Origin: Xylocopa sonorina
Lineage: Eukaryota; Arthropoda; Insecta; Hymenoptera; Apidae
Reading direction: 5' to 3'
Assembly: GCF_050948175.1 (NCBI RefSeq)
Contig: NW_027490166.1
Coordinates: 124,001-188,000 of the forward strand
DNA length: 64,000 bases
The notes beneath the pieces were generated by a model. That model worked only from the letters and a program-made list of their open reading frames with translations. It ran no database searches and was not told the origin of the DNA. Shown here piece by piece: positions 54,961 to 64,000 of the stretch (position 1 is the first letter of the stretch; every line of letters begins with the position of its first letter). The position numbers were made by a program, and so were the translations under genes.

Positions 54961-57900
54961 ATGAAACATAGAAATGAGATGCGATATCGCGTTTTAAGAA
55001 GCATTAGAACTCTATTGCTCCGATACGTAGACATCTGCAAACGCTATTTCCTTGCAAGGAAGTGTCACATTTACATTCATTTGAAGTGTAGACGACGAAT
55101 ACATAACACTTCGCAAATCATATTACATCTTACCATGAAACGTAGAAATGAGATGCGATATCGCGTTTTAGGAAGCATTAGAACTCTATCGCTACGATAC
55201 CTAGACATCTGCAGACGCTATTTCCTAGCAAGGAAGTGTCGCATTTACATTCATTTGAATCATAGATGAGGAACGCTTAACACTTCGCAATGAATATTAT
55301 ATCTTATCATGAAACATAGATACGAGATGCAATATCTCGTTTCAAGAAGCATTTGAACTCTATTGCTACGATACCTAGACATCTGCAGACGCTATTTCCT
55401 AGCAAGGAAGTGTCGCATTTACATTCATTTGAAGTGTAGACGAGGAATACATGACACCTCGCAAATCATATTATATCTTACCATGAAACATAGAAATGAG
55501 ATGCGATATCCCGTTTTAAGAAGCATTAGAAATCTATTGCTACGATACGTAGACATCTGCAAACGCTATTTCTTTCCAAGGAAGTGTCGCATTTACATTC
55601 ATTTGAAGTGTAGACGAGGAATACATAACACTTCGCAAATCATATTATATCTTACCATGAAACATAGAAATGAGAAGCGATATCGCGTTTTAAGAAGCAT
55701 TAGAACTCTACTGCTACGATAGGTAGACATCTGCAAACGCTATATCCTTGCAAGGAAGTGTCGCATTTACATTCATTTGAAGTGTAGACGAGGAATACAT
55801 CACACTTCGCAAATCATATTATATCTTACCATGAAACATAGAAATGAGATGCGATATTGCGTTTTGAGGAGCATTAGAACTCTATCGCTACGATACCTAG
55901 ACATCTGCAGACGCTATTTCCTTTCAAGGGAGTGTCGCATTTACATTCAATTGAAGTGTAGACGAGGAGCACATAACTCTACGCAAATCATATTATATCT
56001 TACCATGAAACATAGAAATGAGATGCGATATCGCGTTTTAAGAATCATAAGAACTCTATTGCTACGATACGTAGACATCTGCAAACGAACTTTCCTTGCA
56101 AGGAAGTGTCGCATTAACATTCATATGAAGTGTAGACGAGGAATACATAACACTTCGCAAATCATATTATATCTTAACATGAAACATAGAAATGAGATGC
56201 GATATCGCGTTTTAAGAATCATAAGACATCTATTGCTACGATACGTAGACATCTGCAGACTCTATTTCCTTACAAGGAAGTGTCGCATTTACATTCATTT
56301 GAAGTGTAGACGAGGAATACATAACACTTCGCAAATCATATAATATCCTACCATGAAACATAGAAATGAGATGCTATATCGCGTTTTAAGAAGCATTAGA
56401 ACTCTATTGCTACGATACCTAGACAACTGCAGACGCTATTTCCTAGCAAGGAAGTGTCGCATTTACGTTCATTTGAATCGTAGACGTAGAATGCATAACA
56501 CTTCGCAATGAATAATATATCTTAGCATGAAACATATATATGTGATGCAATATCTCGTTTTAAGAAGCATTTGAACTCTATTGCTTCGATACGTAGACAT
56601 CTGCAAACGCTATTTCCTTGCAAGGAAGTGTCGCATTTACATTCATTTGAAGTGTAGACGAGGAATACATAACACTTCGCAAATCATATTATATCTTACC
56701 ATGAAACATAGAAATGAGATGCGATATCGCGTTATAAGGATCACAAGAACTCTATTGCTACGATACGTAGACATCTGCAAACGCTATTTCCTTGCAAGAA
56801 AGTGTCGCATTTACATTCATTTGAATCGTATACGAGGAATGCATAACACTTCGCAATGAATATTATATCTTATCATGAAACGTAGATATGAGATGCGATA
56901 TCGCGTTTTAAGAAGCATTAGAACTCTTTTGCTACGATACCTAGACATCTGCAGACGCTATTTCCTACCAAGGAAGTGTCGCATTTACATTCATTTGAAG
57001 TGTAGACGAGGAATACATAAGACTTCGCAAATCATATTATATCTTACCACGAAACATAGAAATGAGATGCGATATCGCGTTTTAAGAAGCATTAGAACAC
57101 TATTGCTACGATACCTAGACATCTGCAGACGCTATTTCCTAGCAAGGAAGTGTCGCATTTACATTCATTTGAAGTGTAGACGAGGAATACATGACACTTC
57201 GCAAATCATATTATATCTTACCATGAAACATAGAAATGAGATGCGATATCGCGTTTTAAGATGCATTAGAATTCTATTGCTACGATAGGTAGACACCTGC
57301 AAACGCTATTTCCTTGCAAGGAAGTGTCGCATTTACGTTCATTTGAAGTGTAGACGCGAAATACATAACACTTCGCAAATCATATTATATCTTACCATGA
57401 AACATAGAAATGAGATGCGATATCGCGTTTTAAGAAGGATTAGAAATCTATTGCTACGATATGTAGACATCTGCAAACGCTATTTCCTAGCGAGGAAGTG
57501 TCGCATTCACATTCATTTGAAGTGTAGACGAGGAATACATAACACTTCGCAAATCATATTATATCTTACCATGAAACGTAGAAATGAGATGCGATATCGC
57601 GTTTTAAGAAGCATTAGAACTCTATTGCTACGATACCTAGACATCTGCAGACGCAATTTCCTACCAAGGAAGTGTCGCATTTACATTCATTTGAAGTGTA
57701 GACGAGGAATACATAAGACTTCGCAAATCATATTATATCTTACCATGAAACATAGAAATGAGGAGCGATATCGCGTTTTAAGAAGCATTAGAACTCTACT
57801 TCTCCGATACGTAGACATCTGCAAAACCTATTTCCTTGCAAGGAAGTGTCGCATTTACATTCATTTGAATCGTAGACGAGGAATGCATAACACTTCGCAA

Positions 57901-58962
57901 TGAATATTATATCTTATCATGAAACATAGATATGAGACGCAATATCTCGTTTGAAGAAGCATTTGAAATCTATTGCTTCGATACGTAGACATCTGCAAAC
58001 GCTATTTCCTTGCAAGGAAGTGTCGCATTTACATTCACTTGAAGTGTAAACGAGGAATACATGACACTTCGCGAATCATATTGTATCTTACTATGAAACA
58101 CAGGAATGAAATGCGATATCGCGTTTTAAGAAGCATTAGAACTCTATTGCTACGATACCTAGACATCTGCAGTCGCTATTTCCTAGCAAGGAAGTGTCGC
58201 ATTTACATTCATTTGAAGTGTTGACGAGGAATACATGACACTTCGCAAATCATATTATATCTTACCATGAAACATAGAAATGAGATGCGATATCGCGTTT
58301 TAAGAATCATAGGAACTCTATTGTTACGATACGTAGACATCTGCAAACGCTATTTCCTTGCAAGGAAGTGTCGCATTTACGTTCATTTGAATCGCAGACG
58401 AGGAATGCATAACACTTCGCAATGAATATTATATCTTACCATGAAACATAGAAATGAGATGCGATATCGCGTTTTAAGAAGCATAAGAACTCTACTGCTA
58501 CGATAGGCAGACATCTGCAAACGCTATTTCCTTGCAAGGAAGTGTTGCATTTACATTCATTTGAAGTGTAGACGAGGAATACATCACACTTCGCAAATCA
58601 TATTATATCTTACCATGAAACATAGAAATGAGATGCGATATTGCGTTTTGAGAAGCATTAGAACACTATCGCTACGATACCTAGACATCTCCAGACGCTA
58701 TTTCCTTGCAAGGAAGTGTGGCATTTACGTTCATTTGAATCGCAGACGAGGAATGCATAACACTTCGCAATGAATATTATATCTTACCATGAAACATAGA
58801 AATGAGATGCGATATCGCGTTTTAAGAAGCATAAGTACTCTACTGCTACGATAGGCAGACATCTGCAAACGCTATTTCCTTGCAAGGAAGTGTCGCATTT
58901 ACGTTCATTTCAATCGCAGACGAGGAATGCATAACACTTCGCTATGAATATTATATCTTACC
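54961..58962 (+). repeat. 23-monomer HOR of the 3' family, copy 1 (4,002 bp)
   Basis: The order restarts at 58963, exactly 23 x 174 bp later. Many markers recur at this shift: GAATCATAGATGAGG, GATATCCCG, AAGACATC, CATATATATGTG, GACGCGAAATAC and GTGTTGACG. Spot checks along the unit found no difference until the last monomer (near 58,826). This is not the same monomer order as the 23-monomer family at 163-4162. Confidence 0.9.
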
Positions 58963-61900
58963 ATGAAACATAGAAATGAGATGCGATATCGCGTTTTAAG
59001 AAGCATTAGAACTCTATTGCTCCGATACGTAGACATCTGCAAACGCTATTTCCTTGCAAGGAAGTGTCACATTTACATTCATTTGAAGTGTAGACGACGA
59101 ATACATAACACTTCGCAAATCATATTACATCTTACCATGAAACGTAGAAATGAGATGCGATATCGCGTTTTAGGAAGCATTAGAACTCTATCGCTACGAT
59201 ACCTAGACATCTGCAGACGCTATTTCCTAGCAAGGAAGTGTCGCATTTACATTCATTTGAATCATAGATGAGGAACGCTTAACACTTCGCAATGAATATT
59301 ATATCTTATCATGAAACATAGATACGAGATGCAATATCTCGTTTCAAGAAGCATTTGAACTCTATTGCTACGATACCTAGACATCTGCAGACGCTATTTC
59401 CTAGCAAGGAAGTGTCGCATTTACATTCATTTGAAGTGTAGACGAGGAATACATGACACCTCGCAAATCATATTATATCTTACCATGAAACATAGAAATG
59501 AGATGCGATATCCCGTTTTAAGAAGCATTAGAAATCTATTGCTACGATACGTAGACATCTGCAAACGCTATTTCTTTCCAAGGAAGTGTCGCATTTACAT
59601 TCATTTGAAGTGTAGACGAGGAATACATAACACTTCGCAAATCATATTATATCTTACCATGAAACATAGAAATGAGAAGCGATATCGCGTTTTAAGAAGC
59701 ATTAGAACTCTACTGCTACGATAGGTAGACATCTGCAAACGCTATATCCTTGCAAGGAAGTGTCGCATTTACATTCATTTGAAGTGTAGACGAGGAATAC
59801 ATCACACTTCGCAAATCATATTATATCTTACCATGAAACATAGAAATGAGATGCGATATTGCGTTTTGAGGAGCATTAGAACTCTATCGCTACGATACCT
59901 AGACATCTGCAGACGCTATTTCCTTTCAAGGGAGTGTCGCATTTACATTCAATTGAAGTGTAGACGAGGAGCACATAACTCTACGCAAATCATATTATAT
60001 CTTACCATGAAACATAGAAATGAGATGCGATATCGCGTTTTAAGAATCATAAGAACTCTATTGCTACGATACGTAGACATCTGCAAACGAACTTTCCTTG
60101 CAAGGAAGTGTCGCATTAACATTCATATGAAGTGTAGACGAGGAATACATAACACTTCGCAAATCATATTATATCTTAACATGAAACATAGAAATGAGAT
60201 GCGATATCGCGTTTTAAGAATCATAAGACATCTATTGCTACGATACGTAGACATCTGCAGACTCTATTTCCTTACAAGGAAGTGTCGCATTTACATTCAT
60301 TTGAAGTGTAGACGAGGAATACATAACACTTCGCAAATCATATAATATCCTACCATGAAACATAGAAATGAGATGCTATATCGCGTTTTAAGAAGCATTA
60401 GAACTCTATTGCTACGATACCTAGACAACTGCAGACGCTATTTCCTAGCAAGGAAGTGTCGCATTTACGTTCATTTGAATCGTAGACGTAGAATGCATAA
60501 CACTTCGCAATGAATAATATATCTTAGCATGAAACATATATATGTGATGCAATATCTCGTTTTAAGAAGCATTTGAACTCTATTGCTTCGATACGTAGAC
60601 ATCTGCAAACGCTATTTCCTTGCAAGGAAGTGTCGCATTTACATTCATTTGAAGTGTAGACGAGGAATACATAACACTTCGCAAATCATATTATATCTTA
60701 CCATGAAACATAGAAATGAGATGCGATATCGCGTTATAAGGATCACAAGAACTCTATTGCTACGATACGTAGACATCTGCAAACGCTATTTCCTTGCAAG
60801 AAAGTGTCGCATTTACATTCATTTGAATCGTATACGAGGAATGCATAACACTTCGCAATGAATATTATATCTTATCATGAAACGTAGATATGAGATGCGA
60901 TATCGCGTTTTAAGAAGCATTAGAACTCTTTTGCTACGATACCTAGACATCTGCAGACGCTATTTCCTACCAAGGAAGTGTCGCATTTACATTCATTTGA
61001 AGTGTAGACGAGGAATACATAAGACTTCGCAAATCATATTATATCTTACCACGAAACATAGAAATGAGATGCGATATCGCGTTTTAAGAAGCATTAGAAC
61101 ACTATTGCTACGATACCTAGACATCTGCAGACGCTATTTCCTAGCAAGGAAGTGTCGCATTTACATTCATTTGAAGTGTAGACGAGGAATACATGACACT
61201 TCGCAAATCATATTATATCTTACCATGAAACATAGAAATGAGATGCGATATCGCGTTTTAAGATGCATTAGAATTCTATTGCTACGATAGGTAGACACCT
61301 GCAAACGCTATTTCCTTGCAAGGAAGTGTCGCATTTACGTTCATTTGAAGTGTAGACGCGAAATACATAACACTTCGCAAATCATATTATATCTTACCAT
61401 GAAACATAGAAATGAGATGCGATATCGCGTTTTAAGAAGGATTAGAAATCTATTGCTACGATATGTAGACATCTGCAAACGCTATTTCCTAGCGAGGAAG
61501 TGTCGCATTCACATTCATTTGAAGTGTAGACGAGGAATACATAACACTTCGCAAATCATATTATATCTTACCATGAAACGTAGAAATGAGATGCGATATC
61601 GCGTTTTAAGAAGCATTAGAACTCTATTGCTACGATACCTAGACATCTGCAGACGCAATTTCCTACCAAGGAAGTGTCGCATTTACATTCATTTGAAGTG
61701 TAGACGAGGAATACATAAGACTTCGCAAATCATATTATATCTTACCATGAAACATAGAAATGAGGAGCGATATCGCGTTTTAAGAAGCATTAGAACTCTA
61801 CTTCTCCGATACGTAGACATCTGCAAAACCTATTTCCTTGCAAGGAAGTGTCGCATTTACATTCATTTGAATCGTAGACGAGGAATGCATAACACTTCGC

Positions 61901-62964
61901 AATGAATATTATATCTTATCATGAAACATAGATATGAGACGCAATATCTCGTTTGAAGAAGCATTTGAAATCTATTGCTTCGATACGTAGACATCTGCAA
62001 ACGCTATTTCCTTGCAAGGAAGTGTCGCATTTACATTCACTTGAAGTGTAAACGAGGAATACATGACACTTCGCGAATCATATTGTATCTTACTATGAAA
62101 CACAGGAATGAAATGCGATATCGCGTTTTAAGAAGCATTAGAACTCTATTGCTACGATACCTAGACATCTGCAGTCGCTATTTCCTAGCAAGGAAGTGTC
62201 GCATTTACATTCATTTGAAGTGTTGACGAGGAATACATGACACTTCGCAAATCATATTATATCTTACCATGAAACATAGAAATGAGATGCGATATCGCGT
62301 TTTAAGAATCATAGGAACTCTATTGTTACGATACGTAGACATCTGCAAACGCTATTTCCTTGCAAGGAAGTGTCGCATTTACGTTCATTTGAATCGCAGA
62401 CGAGGAATGCATAACACTTCGCAATGAATATTATATCTTACCATGAAACATAGAAATGAGATGCGATATCGCGTTTTAAGAAGCATAAGAACTCTACTGC
62501 TACGATAGGCAGACATCTGCAAACGCTATTTCCTTGCAAGGAAGTGTTGCATTTACATTCATTTGAAGTGTAGACGAGGAATACATCACACTTCGCAAAT
62601 CATATTATATCTTACCATGAAACATAGAAATGAGATGCGATATTGCGTTTTGAGAAGCATTAGAACACTATCGCTACGATACCTAGACATCTCCAGACGC
62701 TATTTCCTTGCAAGGAAGTGTGGCATTTACGTTCATTTGAATCGCAGACGAGGAATGCATAACACTTCGCAATGAATATTATATCTTACCATGAAACATA
62801 GAAATGAGATGCGATATCGCGTTTTAGGAAGCATAAGAACTCTACTGCTACGATAGGCAGACATCTGCAAACGCTATTTCCTTGCAAGGAAGTGTTGCAT
62901 TTACATTCATTTGAAGTGTAGACGAGGAATACATCACACTTCGCAAATCATATTATATCTTACC
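58963..62964 (+). repeat. 23-monomer HOR of the 3' family, copy 2 (4,002 bp)
   Basis: Near-identical second copy. Shared private variants such as TTCACTTGAAG (58,0xx and 62,0xx) support direct duplication. In the final monomer (62791-62964) it departs from copy 1: TTTTAGGAAGC for TTTTAAGAAGC, then GTGTTGCATTTAC for GTGTCGCATTTAC. Confidence 0.9.
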
Positions 62965-64000
62965 ATGAAACATAGAAATGAGATGCGATATTGCGTTTTG
63001 AGAAGCATTAGAACACTATCGCTACGATACCTAGACATCTCCAGACGCTATTTCCTTCCAAGGGAGTGTCGCATTTACATTCATTTGAAGTGTAGACGAG
63101 GAGCACATAACACTACGCAAATCATATTATATCTTACCATGAAACATAGAAATGAGATGCGATATCGCGTTTTAAGAATCATAAGAACTCTATTGCTACG
63201 ATACGTAGACATCTGCAAGCGCACTTTCCTTGCAAGGAAGTGTCGCATTAACGTTCATATGAAGTGTAGACGAGGAATACATAACACTTCGCAAATCATA
63301 TTACATCTTACCATGAAACATAGAAATGAGATGCGATATCGCGTTTTAAGAATCATAAGAACTCTATTGCTACGATACGTAGACATTTGCAGACGCTATT
63401 TCCTTGCAAGGAAGTGTCGCATTTACATTCATTTGAAGTGTAGACGAGGAATACATAACACTTCGCAAATCATATTATATCTTACCATGAAACATAGAAA
63501 TGAGATGCGATATCGCGTCTTAAGAAGCATTAGAACACTATTTCTACGATACCTAGACATCTGCAGACGCTATTTCCTAGCAAGGAAGTCTCGCATTTAC
63601 ATTCATTTGAAGTGTAGACGAGGAATACATGACACTTCGCAAATCATATAATATCTTACCATGAAACATAGAAATGAGATGCGATATCGCGTTTTATGAA
63701 GCATTAGAACTCTATTGCTCCGATACGTAGACATCTGCAAACGCTATTTCGTTGCAAGGAAGTGTCACATTTACATTCATTTGAAGTGTAGACGACGAAT
63801 ACATAACACTTCGAAAATTATATTACATCTTACCATGAAACGTAGAAATGAGATGCGATATCGCGTTTTAGGAAGCATTAGAACTCTATCGCTACGATAC
63901 CTAGACATCTGCAGACGCTATTTCCTAGCAAGGAAGTGTCGCATTTACATTCATTTGAATCATAGATGAGGAACGCTTAACACTTCGCAATGAATATTAT
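62965..64000 (+). repeat. Satellite at the right edge, related to 53.6-54.45 kb
   Basis: This matches 53569 onward, first at a shift of 54 monomers and then 55, because the left copy has fused two monomers into one near 53.6 kb. The window stops inside a monomer at an M-type module. Confidence 0.8.

Larger units (their letters stand above)
1..64000. repeat. 174-bp tandem satellite array filling the window
   Basis: The sequence is head-to-tail copies of one 174-bp unit from first to last base, about 368 monomers, all in the same orientation. Both window edges cut through a monomer, so the array continues beyond each end. I see no non-satellite insertion anywhere. Monomer starts (ATGAAACAT) step by 174 bp, and all drift is explained by thirteen 173-bp monomers, three other 1-bp deletions before 8.3 kb, one 5-bp insertion near 15.75 kb and one 1-bp deletion near 15.99 kb. 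From about 40.5 kb to the end the 174-bp phase is unbroken. The consensus is about 36% GC with nine CpGs. A unit near 170 bp in multimeric HORs is typical of eukaryotic centromeric or pericentromeric satellites. That role is inferred here; no kinetochore-protein binding is visible from sequence alone. Confidence 0.97.

Noticed and set aside
109..63969. Numerous open frames of 60-445 codons on the + strand encoding Arg-rich 58-residue repeats
   Set aside because: They follow from a stop-free frame in a 174-bp monomer. Sister copies carry recurring stops (CTATAG, GATAGG, CATTTGA, CAATGA, GTGTTGA, ACGTAA) and 1-bp frameshifts, and there is no gene context. Not called as CDS.
1..64000. CRISPR-like array
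   Set aside because: The regular period comes from whole 174-bp repeats with no unique spacers between short repeats.
1..64000. CENP-B box
   Set aside because: The closest match, CTTCGCAAATCATATT, has TTCG but lacks the required downstream A and CGGG. None is seen on either strand of the consensus.
1..64000. Internal RNA polymerase III promoter (B box) at CACTTCGCAAATCA
   Set aside because: It shares only TTCG and AATC-like letters with the B-box consensus and has no convincing A box at suitable spacing.
1..64000. Telomeric repeats, rDNA spacer or transposon ends
   Set aside because: No short telomere-type repeats, no rRNA-like sequence and no terminal inverted or long terminal repeats with target duplications are visible. 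All sequence is the 174-bp monomer.
1..64000. Bacterial or phage origin, such as a gene for a giant repeat protein
   Set aside because: No ribosome-binding sites, no unique N- or C-terminal regions and no continuous frame. Frequent stops and frameshifts break every frame, which fits a eukaryotic satellite better.
1..64000. Assignment to a named satellite family or species
   Set aside because: A period near 174 bp is common to many plant and animal satellites. I recognise no diagnostic motif, and without a database search any name would be a guess.

Overview
The whole 64 kb window is one uninterrupted head-to-tail tandem satellite array. It holds about 368 copies of a 174-bp monomer, all in the same orientation. 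I phase the monomer to begin at ATGAAACATA and end at ATCTTACC. I see no protein-coding gene, RNA gene, transposon, CRISPR array or unique sequence, and every stretch over 300 bases is satellite. A megabase-style homogeneous array with a ~170-bp unit and multimeric higher-order repeats (HORs) is typical of eukaryotic centromeric or pericentromeric heterochromatin. I do not recognise the monomer and cannot name the organism. The consensus is about 36% GC with nine CpGs, more than its base composition predicts.

Monomer anatomy: four dyad symmetries lie within 174 bp. They are GCGATATCGC (phase 21-30), CTACG-ATA-CGTAG (58-70), TTCCTTGCAAGGAA (88-101), and a longer interrupted stem-loop (119-158). 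Two main monomer haplotypes recur. K-type (CGTAG...GCAAACGC...CTTGCAAGG) keeps the two central dyads. R-type (CCTAG...GCAGACGC...CTAGCAAGG) loses both. A third recurrent module, M-type, crosses a monomer boundary and carries a rearranged first dyad.

Layout: 1-14.07 kb holds several passes of a 23-monomer HOR family, each with monomer-sized deletions and jumps. 14.08-23.8 kb is a 30-monomer tandem duplication. 24.5-25.9 kb is a 4-monomer duplication. 26.26-31.8 kb is a 16-monomer duplication. 32.87-34.43 kb is a compact 3-monomer HOR repeated three times. 34.4-44.0 kb returns to the families seen at 9.5-24 kb. 44.0-52.0 kb is a 26-monomer duplication whose second copy lost two monomers. 54.96-62.9 kb is a near-identical 23-monomer (4,002-bp) tandem pair, apparently the youngest amplification. 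Every rearrangement keeps the 174-bp register. I account for all length drift with thirteen copies of one 173-bp variant plus five other indels.

The monomer has 58 codons without a stop in one frame, so the array shows open frames up to 445 codons. I treat these as by-products of the period (174 = 3 x 58), not genes. Recurrent stops, frameshifts and unconstrained replacement changes argue against coding. No exotic gene system is present. The points worth following up are the dyad dichotomy, the nested HOR history, the 3-mer island and the retained CpGs.
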